NCBI GenBank assembly: GCA_021234155.1
Contig: JAJEKV010000035.1
Location: forward strand, 5,222,224-5,286,223
Origin: Isoetes taiwanensis
Lineage: Eukaryota; Streptophyta; Lycopodiopsida; Isoetales; Isoetaceae
Reading direction: 5' to 3'
Length of the DNA stretch: 64,000 nt
Within the stretch, counting starts at the first letter, position 1. Each line of letters opens with the position of its first letter. The notes beneath the pieces are model-generated. The model did not search any database, had not been told where the DNA came from, and was given only the letters and a program-made list of their open reading frames with translations. Shown here in pieces: positions 23,501 through 35,230 of the stretch. A program made the translations under genes and the position numbers.

Positions 23501-23770
23501 AGCATTTTCCTGGAAGGTGACCGACTGCTACTGTGCCGTACATGCATTGAAATCTCCTAATAAAAACACATGACCCTCCTGGCGATACTGCTCTATGTCA
23601 TCATACAATTCCCTATAGGGCATATGCACATCTATATCTGTCTGATGTACCCTGTAGAACTTAGAAGTTTCATAGGGTATATAACATCCTGCAATAAACA
23701 GTGGGCGACGATGAGGCTGCAGCACTCGTATCCATAGGTAGCGGTTGAGTCTATCAGCCTTTTGGAGCGA
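20527..23770 (-). mobile_element. LINE of a second clade, with microsatellite tail
   Basis: In minus-strand order: an endonuclease in pieces (23528-23725, FIAGCYIPYETSKFYRVHQT and GHVFLLGDFNACTAQ; 23069-23413, VDYLLAPVPELDMVRDF and LSDHYPLYVILDW), a pre-RT domain (22514-22843, AFWRRVLYKRHRPPSN, LKWVGQL), and RT at 21452-22459 (KVTPIHKTGSRDDSTNYR, GQTGFCLPHSTIDHIFTLR, YCCFVDFKMAYDMVPRDLLW, VKQGCPLSPTLFGLYIDKLE). Next come FKYLGIDFSANMLW and a Cys/His tail (20861-21058, RHERLCQCCHMQIAEDEHHA). The motifs differ from the L1-type copies elsewhere in the window. The catalytic YADD is out of frame. The 3' end (CGTCTCATAGGCCAGTTGGC then CTCCGTGGACGTTAAAATA) leads straight into the (TTCC)n run. No target duplication could be defined because the repeat masks it. 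Confidence 0.87.
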
Positions 23771-23828
23771 GACTATGGAAATACTATAACAATTTCAATC
23801 ATTAGCATAACTTTTATCATGGTAGTGA

Positions 23829-23990
23829 GTAAGAATAGAATAGAATAAATTTTTTATCGTCCACGAAGACCAATTGGCCTATGGGACCCAAATAGGAGGC
23901 ACAGCAAGCGTATTACTGTCCAGGTTAAAAAACCCCCTCCCGCCCCGAAGGGTTATTTTGGGAAAAACCCGTGATAGGAATAGAGAAGGC
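23829..23990 (-). mobile_element. Second 3'-tail copy of the same LINE/SINE group with (TATTC)n
   Basis: On the minus strand the sequence TTTGGGTCCCATAGGCCAAT then TGGTCTTCGTGGACGATAAA ends in A/T and TATTC repeats at 23829-23845. It sits directly upstream of the 5'-truncated end of the LINE at 20527-23770. The interior has a C-rich and G-rich pair (CCCCCTCCCGCCCCGAAGGG). It is non-coding. Confidence 0.7.
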
Positions 23991-23999
23991 AATTGTAGA

Positions 24000-24577
24000 C
24001 TTAGGTCTGCTAATTGCAAAACTAATCTTGCAACTTGGTTTAGGAGATGCTTATGGAGATAATTTGATATATAGGTCGGGAAACCACTGTTAACACCTAG
24101 TACTCTCAATAATTTTTATATATCAACCCTTTTAATTTGGGATTTTTCGGTCTGGAGGAAAAAAAATTCGATTTTTTGTTTAAGTGCTTTTCCTAAGGTT
24201 TTGGGGTTTCTGTATGCCAAAAAAGAATCTGGTGTTCCAAAAATTAGGAAATGTTATTTAGGTATGATTTAGGTTACCATTTTTCCCTTTCGAATCTCGG
24301 GCAAATCGAGTTGCCTCGTTCGATTTGCCCCCTTTCATTTTTCCTATGATTTCAGATTGGCACCAGAAACAACTCTGATACTCCAAAAATCGAAAAATCA
24401 CCTTGTACTATGATGTGAAAGTTTGAGATTTCATTTAACTCCACTGGGTTCATCGGTGGAAAATCGTTTTCTGACCTCCTCGATTTAAAATTAGTCTCTG
24501 GCCTCCTCGGTTTTAAGAAGAATTTATGTTTTAGACCCCTAATGTTTACCAAAATCCTTCCGAACACAGCGACAACA
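24000..24577. other. Spacer, nothing recognised
   Basis: AT-rich, with repeated phrases ('cctcgatttaaaattagtctctggcctcctcgg'). No open frame of note and no repeat partner elsewhere in the window. Confidence 0.4.
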
Positions 24578-25844
24578 CTTGCTAGCTTAACCGGCTCTGC
24601 TTCCTCTTCGAGATTGTTCAAGGTCCGGCATATCTCCTGAAGCAGCATGATTACTTCCGGATACATCAACCAGGTAAGGAAACAATTTTGTTTCATTAGT
24701 CTGCCAGACCGTCCGAATAAGTTTCTCTGGAGAAACTATCTTTTTTTCCATGCATGCGCACACCCTCTTAATGTTTGGCTTTAGTCCTGTAACAAACTGC
24801 AAGTCCAATGCATGGATTGCAAAGCTTTGATATGATTGTTAAATTTCTTCTTGTATATAGCTAAGAAGTATGTGGATAGAACTATGCTTGCATCTATGTA
24901 GAATTACATATCAAACAATAATATGAATGAAGGGGCAATCTTTTACATACGTTTGCATATCTTTGCATTGGGAACTTTGCACATCTGTCCGGAGTTTGTT
25001 TGGAGATGTACTAAATTTTCCCCCTGTGCTTACATGCCAGGATCACCAGATGGATATGCCTGGATATTATTGCACTAGATGGTGCCAAACCATAAGCAGA
25101 GAATGCGATGGAAGGTAGGCCATGCTTCCTTTCTTGAGTTTGTTCTTAATTATTGCTTTGGGGTTTCCTATAATAAGCTGTTTAGATGGAATACATTTTA
25201 GACAATGTTGTGCACTATTTTCAAACATGAAACTGGCATTTCTGCAGGTGGAAGCAATTCAAATTATTTCTTGCTGGGTTAAAATGTGAGCTTAGATCCA
25301 ACTGTGAGTCTTCATCTTCCTTTTGGGAGTAAGATATTTTGCTACAAGGTATTTTATATTCCAATTAGGTCTGTTTCTCAAATCTATTCATATACAGGAC
25401 TATTTTTACACACACAAGTGAATTGCAAGACTGTGTTTTATGATGAGCCACAGTGCCTAGGCTAGAGATGTAATCTGCAATAATGTAAATACTTTGCACT
25501 TTAATTGATGATCTTGACTGTGTTAGATGAAGATTGTAAGAGTTACAAATGACTAGATTTATGTATATATACTATCTCAATTGAGATGCGTGTCAACTTT
25601 TAACATTATTAGACTCTTTTTTCCCCTTGCGATTTTGGATTGACAACATGGATTGTTGTGGCACTTGGTGATTATGTTTCAAAACCAACCAAGTTCTTTT
25701 GTGCATGAACTCTAGCTTGAAAGGCATGTCCAACGCGGCAAACATGAAACTTTAGCATCTGATATGCCTAAGTTACCATTGATATCTTGCCAAGATATTG
25801 CCATCCTCGAGATTGCATATGATTGTATTGAAGATGGAATTCAG
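24578..25844 (+). other. Candidate exons of an unidentified gene or pseudogene
   Basis: Four segments look like exons with plausible splice sites. 24586-24673 follows TAG and ends CAG/GTAAGG; it reads LNRLCFLFEIVQGPAYLLKQ then HDYFRIHQP. A segment ending at 25114 (GGAAG/GTAGGC) reads LNFPPVLTCQDHQMDMPGYY then CTRWCQTISRECDG. 25248-25303 follows CTGCAG and ends AACT/GTGAGT; it reads RWKQFKLFLAGLKCELRSN and joins the previous one in frame. 25716-25844 follows CTCTAG and ends CAG/GTCAGG; it reads LERHVQRGKHETLASDMPKL then PLISCQDIAILEIAYDCIED. The last cannot follow the third directly, because phase 1 splicing creates a stop. I do not recognise the family. It may be a decayed gene or chance open frames. 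Confidence 0.3.
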
Positions 25845-25849
25845 GTCAG

Positions 25850-28800
25850 GACATCTTCATCTCAAATAACTTTTTTCAAGCATTAGTCTTTTCCATAATA
25901 GATTTTCTACAGGTATTTAAAGGTCACATTTATTTGGGACCTTTTTTAGAGCTTGACTACATGTAACAATATGTTAGGTCCTCAGACCACATTTACTTAT
26001 TCATTTCTTTAGTGGGCTTGTAGTAACACTTAATGTACCTGAAGCAAGATATAAATGGCAGAACTTGACAAACCGACCTCCAAAGCCTCTAAGCTTAAAC
26101 ACGTTGCATTAAAAGGTTTAGTGACATACAGAGGCAATTCAACTATCATTTCATCTGCTTTGGCAGGGCGCAATCTTTGCATTAAAAGGCTTCTTTGCAT
26201 TAAAAGATTTAGTGATGTACAGAAGCAATTCAACTATCATTTCATCTGCTTTGGCAGGGTGCAATCTCTTAATCTAGACTTGCCTCACTAATTCATAATA
26301 AAATAGAATACTACTAGCATGATTGATGCAGGAACAACAAGCTTAAAGCACAAAGTAGCTATTTTGTTTGATAACTTTTCATCTCACAGGATAATTGTCT
26401 GCGAGGATTTCGAGGTGTTTGCAGATTCTCATAGATATTTGCAAAAAGACAACTGAGGACATGAATACATGTTGCTGCTGCAATGCCATTTCTACGCAGT
26501 TCAGTTTGTTGAATTTCTGTCACGCCTTTAGAAGCAATGGGCTCTCAGCTAAAACATCACAGTAATTCGTAAAATAAGACTGCCTAGAAATCATATTCAG
26601 ACTACAGCATTTAGGTGAGCATTCAATGTACTGCTTTATTATAGGGAAATTTTATTTGCGCTTTATTTTCTAGCTTTCTTAAGTTCTATTATTATACATA
26701 ACATGATTTTCTGTTTTTAGAGCCACATACACTCTGTTGATGCCACATGGAACGTTAGCTACATAATGGTGAACTAGATGTTTATGTGTTCAACATCCAT
26801 CGCCTCATCACATGCTAGCAATAGGTTCTCAGATTTTAGAAAGTTTGTACAGTTACTCTTTTTTGTTCAAGTCATAGTCCTTCCAATATCTACATACCAG
26901 AAGCAAACCAGAAGATGGTAAAAGTTCTTGAATGATCTGCTTATATATTGTTGAAAAGAAGGAATTGAATTTCTTTTTAATTCTTTATCTAGTTTTTGTA
27001 CATTGCACAGACCTCCATGTTCTATAAGGTCACTGCATATTTGCAAAAATTTAAACAGTATTTGTGTGATGGCTCAATTTTGCAAGGAGCCTTAGACCAT
27101 GAATTGTGCAACACAAAAGTAATTTGAGCTAGAGCTTTTGCCTTTACACCTTGGTAAGCGATTTCTTGCAACACTTTCTTTCAAATGTATTGCTCATGCA
27201 TTAGATCATTGCTTAAAATCTATGCTCTTATCTGTTGTACTTTTGCAAAATTGAAAAAATATGTCTATCAATGAGTCAGTACCTAAACAGCCCATCTAGA
27301 AAATGTAGGCTTTGTCCTTGGATCTTTCTCATTATGCAAGTTAGTTTGGAAGTGCTGGTTTGAATCTGGAAGCATGTGGGATAGGGTTTGTATTATATAG
27401 AACAATTTAGAGTCAAAGTTTAATATTGTCAATTTGTGTATTGGTTGAATCCATCAGACTGGAAAAAGCTCCTACATGTCCTTTAAGACAAAAGCTATCA
27501 TTTTTCCTTTGAATGATCCTGTCTTTAAAATTCTTAACCAAACTTTGTGCAATGACTGGTTCATGCTGTAAAAATAATGGAAATTATTAAGCACTGACAG
27601 CTTCAGGTTGACAAAAGCAGCTGAACTCATCTCTATTGGTGTTTATTTCCGAGCAGTTAGTAGATAGCAATTGGCAAATTACTTCAATTGTGCCACTAAG
27701 AGCCTTACAACAGTGGTTTGTAGAAGAGCTTCATATATTTTGTCTTTTATCTATTTATACAAACTATATTCTGCTCACAAGTACTATTTTTTCTATTATT
27801 CTAAATGTGCCAACTTGAATGACAGGATGAAGTCCCTACTCCCAACATGCCTCATGATATGTTGTTGCTAGAATGCAGGTAAAATCATGAGGCTTCAATA
27901 TGTTGTTTTCGATGGTACTTTACATTTGTTGTTTCATCGCATTGTCTTCCATCATATAAGCAATTTCCCTCATTGGCAATGCAAAAGCAATAGTCATGAT
28001 TAGAACATTAGGTGTATGCAGAGGTATCTGCAAAGATAAAAATTGTTGGCCAAAAAATTTGATAATCCAATCCTTGAACTTGAAAACTGCCAGATGACAA
28101 AGTTGTTTCAATGTAATGAGAAGTTTGTTTGGCCACATGCTTCTTAGGCTGTGCTTAAAATCAGAACAGGTAAGGATTCTTAAATAACTGATAGATGTTT
28201 GTTAAGTTGCAGTTCTTTCTTTTTGATGAATAATATGCCATAACGTTGCAGAGAAATTTCCAGGTCAGAGCTTGATGTTGGTATTTGAGATAATGTGTTT
28301 AGGTGGCATGAAGGTCCTCAAACACATAAGAAACTAAATAAACTATAATATGAAATTTTACTAAGAAACTAAGAAACTAAGAAACTATAATATGGAATTT
28401 CATATGCCCCACATTTTGGACTTATAAGTTTCCGTGGCATCTTTCTGCGGACTATAATGCACGTACAAGTTAGTATGTTGTAAAAGCATTTCACATTTGC
28501 TTCTCCCGTCTGAATCTTCTATCGCAGGTTAAGGAGAGGTGGGTCGTTCTTGGATGCAATATATCCATGTTTCTAACTTTATTCCTATTAGTTTCTGCCC
28601 ATATTTTGGGTATGCCTATCTGCATGCTCCTTTGTTCTGGCAAACAAACTGAAGAAAAGACGAATGCACACGACTTCTTTGTCTTACTGCACTTAAACAA
28701 AGGTATCAAGTCGACTTTTTGCAAAAAATTGAAACCTAGGTTTTTCAAACACTGCCCGGCTAGCTCCACAAAAGAGAATAATGATATTGGAGCAGTCAGA

Positions 28801-29897
28801 TGCCATGAATGTTTAGGTTTTGAATTTATAACATATCAATCTCCTGTTGTATATTTGTAGTGCAACAACCATATCTTCTGTCGAGAAATGATAAAACCTT
28901 TAGGACTTGTTTTGAATACATATTCTAACAATATCTATGTGTTAACTAAACGTTATCCAGCAACAAAAGCCACACCATATCTGAAATCTATTGTTAAAAT
29001 AACACTTCCAATCTATTATAAGTTAGCATGTGCTCTTGGATGATGTGCTTTTAGGTATCATGTGATTTCATGTAACTTTGCACATAATGCAACAACCTTA
29101 ATGACTGATATCCTAAAATCTATGGAGGATAAGGAATACTCTCTCTTCAATCCAACTTTAGTTTTAGTGTATTTCCTTCTACAAGTGCCACAAAAAAGTA
29201 CCAATAAAATAAAATTGGCTCAAGAACCTTGGTGCATACGCATTACAAGGCACGTGTATTCATCTAATCATTCCATGGCATAAAAGCCATACTCCCGACT
29301 CCAATATATTTGTGTGCAACTTCCATCCATGGACTTGAAGTGAACAACCACATTGAATATAAGTGTAGACACAACCATCATGTTACATATACATTTCACT
29401 AAGACATGAGACAACCATGATGGTGCATGTACATGTAACAAGATATGAGCATTCAAATTTAATGATTAGAGTATATTGTCAAGGCCTCAATACCCCAAAG
29501 TTAATGCACCTCTTCTCAAGTTTCTCTTGGGAACATAGAAAGTACTATCGACCTACCTCATTTATAAGATTGGACTATATCATTTTATAACATAGAAACT
29601 ACTATCGACCTACCTCATTTATAAGATTGGACTATATCATTTTATTACCCACCCCTACACAGTGTGAAATTGAACCCATAGGACACCTACAATAAAAATC
29701 AACTAATCATTCAAATGCAACCGGAGGCAACACCATTTATAAATGCAATGAAGTAAGTCCAATTCCTACAATGAAATCGTATTTATGCCCGGCAACACCG
29801 GGCACTCATTACTAGTTGATATTGATATACACTTTAGTAGTCATTGAATACGAGCACCAAATTATATGAAACCTATATGTAAAATGCGTATAAATAT
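25850..29897. other. Long AT-rich spacer, possibly introns of a decayed gene
   Basis: No family was recognised. 26111-26275 has a tandem duplication of about 75 bp (GCAATTCAACTATCATTTCA then TCTGCTTTGGCAGGG twice). 28355-28395 repeats AAGAAACTA several times. 29535-29645 has a direct repeat of about 55 bp (CTACTATCGACCTACCTCAT). Acceptor-like TTGCAG and CTGCAG sites are scattered, but no consistent exon chain could be built. Confidence 0.4.
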
Positions 29898-30656
29898 TGA
29901 TACGATTCATGCATATTTGGGAAGTTGCAATAACATAGAATCATAGAATCCACAATGAAATAATAGAGCACCGGATTAAAGAAACTTTAGTCATGCACAA
30001 TTGATATGGCAGCACCATTAACCACCCAACTGGATCCACTGGGTTATGGCAAAACACAAGTGCTATGGCAAAAACAAGGCTCTGGCATCTGGCTTATTGG
30101 CCTTCCAGACTAATCTAGCTACTCCAAGTAGCCACACATCATAAAAACAATTTCAAATCTGTGAAGTCGCTATGGCAGTGATCTGTGACCCCTTGTCACA
30201 CTTTTCGGCCATTACTCCCCCATACGGATGAACTAGAATATGTGCCACCACAATTCGGAAACTAGACTCCGAGCCGGTTCCAATCGCTTCAATCGGAGCT
30301 CTGGTTGTGGAGATATGTCCAACTAAAGTTTCGGTTCTATTTATAGAGCTCTCTGCGACTTTAGCCTTTTTTAGCATGCAGTTGCCTTTTTCTCAAAATA
30401 TCTCCTTGCCTTTAATTAGATTATATGACTTATCATATGGATATTATCTATGATCGTTTTCTCAACCAATAACCATCCCAATGATAGTGCCTCGACCCCT
30501 TCCATAAAGTTCAATGGTTCTTCACACCCACATGCTATGTTATCCTATGCCCCTTTATACTATAAGGTGACCTTAGGAATAACATTTACATAGTATTTGC
30601 CATAATTCCAATAACCCATTCGCCGTGGACCACTCCCCCGTGCTTGCTCCATATCA

Positions 30657-31165
30657 ATCCATCCCTTCTCAAGATAGATCGTCCGCGATTGTCCAAGATA
30701 CGCTCAATTTCAGTCCATCCCTTCTCAATAAGGTTCACCCCGCGATCATCCAAGATACGCTCCATTTCAATCCATCCCTTCTCAAGATGGATTTTCCATG
30801 GTCATCACCAGTCTGAAAGTTTTATAATCCCTGCAAAACTCCAGAAGTAGTTACGGATATCCGTGTACTTCCACAGTACAATATATCCCTTGTACCTCCG
30901 TGGTACATTATTATCTTTCGTACCTCCGCGGTACTACTTGATTGTATCGCCACCACGATACAAAGTATCTCCAAGGTACAGATGTAACTTTGTCAAGCCA
31001 ATTGTGTTGCAATCACAATTACTAATCTTCCAAAGGTTTACATCTTATGCTCTCTTGTTCAAGCCGATTGTGCTGCAGTCACAACCACTAATCTACCAAG
31101 AGGCATTCACATCTAGTATACCATGTCAAGCCGGCTACGTTGCAATCATAGTCACTAATCTACCA
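30657..31165. repeat. Tandem repeats in the LTR element's internal region
   Basis: 30657-30790 has about 2.3 units of 56 bp, each with TCCATCCCTTCTCAA and ATCCAAGATACGCTC. 30870-30990 has repeated GTACCTCCGYGGTAC-like words. 30996-31165 has three units of about 65 bp with CAAGCCGATTGTGCTGCA and ACTAATCTACCA. These replace the pol genes expected at this position. Confidence 0.8.
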
Positions 31166-31476
31166 TGGGTATACACAATAAAAGTAACTATTCTTTATTC
31201 CAAATAAAGAAATTCAACTTAGGAACTTTACCCATAAGTCTGTCCCATAGGAAACAATTTGAGATTCCGCATCCAAATTTTTACCGTCCACATCCTTGGC
31301 AGCTTCTACGTAAAGTGTCCTCCCCAATGCTTAACACTAAGCAAACCTGCAAATAAGGTCAAGTGTTAATATAGATGACCTCCCAAGTCAAATATTTATA
31401 TAAATGACCCCCACGGCCAATCAGTCTCTCAGATCACCACGATCTGACTCTACAATCCCAAGCAAGATGCTCTTAT

Positions 31477-31698
31477 TTATTCCATAATCCCCCAAAGGAT
31501 CATAGGAATTTCCCCAATAGTCCGAACTCGTTCACAACAAGTCGGTTCATATACTTCGAGCATTCTCCACGAAAGCACCGAGCCCTTTTTTTTTTGTTTT
31601 TTCCCTGCTACTGATGCTCCAGCTTCACTTGCAGCAGTAGTCGTCAAATCCTCCTTATACTTGGACTCCACGTTCCAAGGATTTGCCAGTTCACTCAT
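31477..31698 (-). CDS. Small gag-position open frame in the LTR element
   Basis: 73 codons, beginning about 200 bp downstream of the primer-binding site in the element's own sense, which is where gag would start. It reads MSELANPWNVESKYKEDLTT, then a basic patch (KKQKKKG). No zinc knuckle or capsid motif is visible. It could be a gag remnant or chance; confidence in a real product is low. Confidence 0.25.
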   Translation of the reverse strand: MSELANPWNVESKYKEDLTTTAASEAGASVAGKKQKKKGSVLSWRMLEVYEPTCCERVRTIGEIPMILWGIME

Positions 31699-32639
31699 AT
31701 ACTTGACCCCAACACACTTTTTTGACGAAGTTCAACCCAACTGTACTTGCAACACCAACTTGTAAGATTCTTGGTGTGTCATAGCCTTAGAGTATAATAC
31801 CACCACTAGTTCCATCTTCTTTGATTCAAATCAAAAGTAGGAATTCAAATCCCGGTGATTCCATAGCCCATAGATTCCCAGAAGAATCGCAACTTCGCTC
31901 TGATACCACTTGATACGATTCATGCATATTTGGAAAGTATCCACAATGAAATAATAGAGCACCAGACTAAAGAAATTTTATTCATGCACAATTGATATGG
32001 CAACACCATTAACCACCCAACCAGATCCACTGTGCTATGGCAAATAAAAGGCTCTGGCATCTAGCGTATTGGCCTTCCAGACTAATCTAGCTACTCCAAG
32101 TAGCCACAGATCATAAAAACAATTTCAAATCTGTGAAGTCGCTATGGCAGTGATCCGTGATCCCTTGTCACTCTTTTCGGCCATTACTCCCCCATACGGA
32201 TGAACTAGAATATGTGCCACCACAATTCGAAAACTAGACTCCGAGCCGGTTCCAAAGAGGTAAAGGTCGCTTCAATCGGAGCTCTGGTTGCGGAGATATG
32301 GCCAACTGAAGTTTCGGTTCTATTTATAGAGCTCTCTGCGACTTTAGCCTTTTTTAGCATGCAGTTGCCTTTTCTCAAAATATCTCATTGCCTTTAATTA
32401 GATTATATGACTTATCATATGGATATTATCTATGATCTCTTTCTCAACCAATAACCATCCCAATGATAGTGCCTCGACCCCTTCCATAAAGTTCAATGGT
32501 TCTTCACACCCACATGCTATGTTATCCTATGCCCCTTTATACTATTAGGTGACCTTACATTTACATAGTATTTGCCATAATTCCAATAACCCATTCGCCG
32601 TGGACCACTCCTCCGTGCTTGTTCCATATCAAATATACA

Positions 32640-33120
32640 GTTGGAACCCCCTGTTATTGTGCTAGATATTCCAAATGAGGTGCACTCTGGACTACCACAG
32701 CTGTCAGATCTGTCGATCCTATGGTCCAGATCGTATGTTGGAGCCTCTGATACCTCTCGTTTCGCTTATGGTCATTTATGATTGGGGGCGCCTATGATTT
32801 TGAAATATAAAATACGTGTTTGCCTAAGGTTTTGATGGAATATTGAGCCTCTATATGACTTTGCCTAAGATTTTAGAACATGAAATACGGGGGCTCGAAC
32901 CTCTGCCAAAATAGCTCAATGTCTTAATAAAACTACTTTGACCAATATAACCAGTAAGCTAACGTAATTATTTTTTTATCTTAAATCTGTGTCTTTTTTT
33001 TTTTATAACAACCCATTAAATTGTTTTGGGGATATGGTCTATGGTTTCAGAAATTGTTATTTTTACATCCATGTCAAATCTCCCTGGAACCCCCTGTTAT
33101 TGTGCTACGTATTCGATTAT
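32640..33120 (-). mobile_element. tRNA-like SINE copy
   Basis: Same family as 5935-6365. The B-box GAGGTTCGAGCCCC lies near 32890-32905 on the minus strand. Both ends carry the word GGAACCCCCTGTTATTGTGC followed by TA (32643-32664 and 33088-33109), so the copy is bounded by two versions of the same terminus. It lies just outside the LTR element. An almost identical copy at 45293-45775 comes from the tandem duplication. Confidence 0.75.
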
Positions 33121-34190
33121 TTATTTATCTATATATCTATCTAGCTATCAAATTGCTAGTACTTTGATAGTTGTATGATAGCATTTATGATAGGCTACAT
33201 AAACCTTTACTTCTAGACATTCTTGCTTTTTTTGTACTTAAAAGAACGAGCAAATGCTATGAAAAATAAAAATAAAGTTGAATTGAAATGAAGAATTATA
33301 AATAAAAAATCTTCATATTTTACAGAAGATATTATAGCATGAAAAACAAAATGAATTGAAAACCTTCATTTGACAAAAGGTGTTATCACTTGATAAATGT
33401 GACTTCTTATGGTGGTAGCATTGAAATGTCTTATACATTTATGTCTTTCCATACCCTCTACTCTATTCTCTTTTATTTAGACTACGTTTTAAATGTGGCA
33501 TCTACCTTAGGAACATTCACTAAATTTAAAAGTATTCTATTTCGGCCATTCCATTCCATTTCTTATATTTATCTCTATTCTATTTTGTTTGCTTCCATTC
33601 CATTTCCTTAGTTTCCAATCAAGTCTTTGTTGTGGAAAAGTTGACTTGTCCTACAATCTACACTTGTTTGTTGTCTTATGCACTTTGTCATTCTATGGTC
33701 TAGGTATTGTGTTTCCATGGTTTGTGACATGAGATCAAATCTCCTCCTCCTCCTCATCATCATCATCACTATGATTCTATTCCATTCAATAGGTAACCAT
33801 CAATTCTTGTTTGGAGAATCATAGATAATATCTTACTTCTAATTACTATTGTTGGATAGTTGTATGGTAGCACTTATGATAGGCTGCTTCTTGAAGTTCT
33901 CACTCTTTGTCCTTCAAGATAGATAGTAGAAAGGAATAAAAGAAAAAAATAATGAGTAACAACAAAATAAAATGGAATGGAATTGAATGAAGAAGAAGAA
34001 TTATGAATCACAAATCTTTCTCATGTTAAAAAACTCGATTTTTACAAAAAGATATTATCTCATGAAAATGCCTTATGATTAACACTTTCGTTTATGTAGA
34101 GCCATTTTCTCAAAGATGAGGATAAACAAAGGCCATGAAGAAACTGACAAAATTATCCTTGTTAGGAGGAAACCTAGCTATCGAACAAGG
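33121..34190. other. Spacer of the duplicated unit
   Basis: AT-rich and almost identical to 45776-46850. It contains short simple repeats (TCC, ATC). The open frames at 33390-33611 and 46043-46264 show no family signature. Confidence 0.5.
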
Positions 34191-34300
34191 AGACCTAACC
34201 ATAATGGCTGTAAGAGTTATAATAATAATAATAACAACAATTCTCTCGCAAACAATAGCGAGTTGGGCAACAACCATTGGGGCAGCCGTTGGCAAATTGA
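34190..34300 (-). pseudogene. Remnant of HMA exon 2 (3' end only)
   Basis: Identical or nearly so to the last part of exon 2 of the HMA gene at 46850-47392: it keeps the codons for FANGCPNGCCPTRYCLREN and the ATT/ATA-type poly-Tyr run. Exon 1 and the HMA domain are deleted. The break falls at AAATTGAT/TACATGAG. Confidence 0.85.
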
Positions 34301-34464
34301 TTACATGAGCATGACTCCACTTTATATGTGTAGCGGAGGTTAGAGTTTTTAGGTACAGTGTTCTATTATAATACTGACATATATGAAGTCATGTCTTTCT
34401 ATGAATCAAGCAACTTTTCTATTCTATTCTATTTCAATTTCAAGGATACGTTCTCAATTGCGCT

Positions 34465-34545
34465 CCCTTTTTGGGTCCCACAAGCCAATTGGCCTCAGTG
34501 GACGATAAAAATCGTTCATACATTCATTCATTCTATTCTCTTTGG
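34465..34545 (+). mobile_element. Retroelement 3' tail with (ATTC)n, unit 1 copy
   Basis: TTTGGGTCCCACAAGCCAAT then TGGCCTCAGTGGACGATAAA is followed by AATCG and ATTC repeats (TTCATACATTCATTCATTC). This matches the minus-strand tail at 23846-23900 over about 43 bp but in the opposite orientation and with a different simple repeat. The duplicated copy is at 49305-49375. Confidence 0.7.
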
Positions 34546-34904
34546 TGACAAGAAGATATTAGTGACTTGTAATCCAACGAGAGCTGTTGGATAGGCATAT
34601 TCATCCCTTATTCTTTAATCTACACCGTACACAAAGTTCCTCGTTTGTGGGGTATGGATGTACAGAATTTGTTATACTGTATAACAAGATTTGCAAAATA
34701 CTATAAGATTTCAGACAATATACTATTTGGTGTTAATTTCGTACGTGCAAAACGTAATTATAAGGGCTCTCGCTGCCCTACGTCACCCCCCGTGTGAATA
34801 TGCACCCAAACAAAAGGGGGTTTAAGGGGGAATTTAATTTTTAGGCGTGTAATGTAATGGTTTTTGTTATAGGTTAAAAAAAAATTTTGCCCCTTCGGGA
34901 ACAA

Positions 34905-35230
34905 ACAACGTTACATCACACTTGGATGAGTTGATGTTATGTTGTGTAATTAATAATATGTCGTAGAAACATCTAATAGGCCTGATGGCCCCGTAGGTGG
35001 AAATAAACAACTACTTTATTAGCAATCTAATGTTGATGTTATGTTGTGCATCACACTTGGATGAGTTGATGTTATGTTATGTAATTAATAATATGTCGTA
35101 GAAACATCTAATAGGCCTGATGGCCCCGTAGGTGGAAATAAACAACTACTTTATTAGCAATCTAATGTTGATGTTATGTTGTGTAATTAATAATATGTCG
35201 TAACAACTACTTTATTAGCAATCTAATATT
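34905..35230. repeat. Tandem repeat of about 135 bp, 2.3 copies
   Basis: Units start ACATCACACTTGGATGAG or GCATCACACTTGG, run through GGCCTGATGGCCCCGTAGGT and end GCAATCTAATGTTGATG. The third copy is partial. The GGCC...GTAGGTGGAAATAAAC stretch resembles a retroelement 3' tail, so an inserted tail may have been amplified. Confidence 0.85.

Larger units (their letters stand above)
29898..32631 (-). mobile_element. Complete non-autonomous LTR retrotransposon
   Basis: LTRs at 29898-30656 (3' LTR, 759 bp) and 31911-32631 (5' LTR, 721 bp) both run TGATA...TATCA. The 5-bp target duplication AATAT flanks the element exactly (29893-29897 and 32632-32636). On the minus strand a primer-binding site TGGTATCAGAGC (31908-31897), complementary to initiator tRNA-Met, lies 2 nt from the 5' LTR. 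The purine run GAGAAGGGATGGAT precedes the 3' LTR at 30670-30657. The internal region is only about 1.25 kb. It has no protease, integrase or RT, so mobility would need a helper. The LTRs differ by several indels, so the insertion is not young. A solo LTR relative lies at 44531-45284. Confidence 0.92.
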
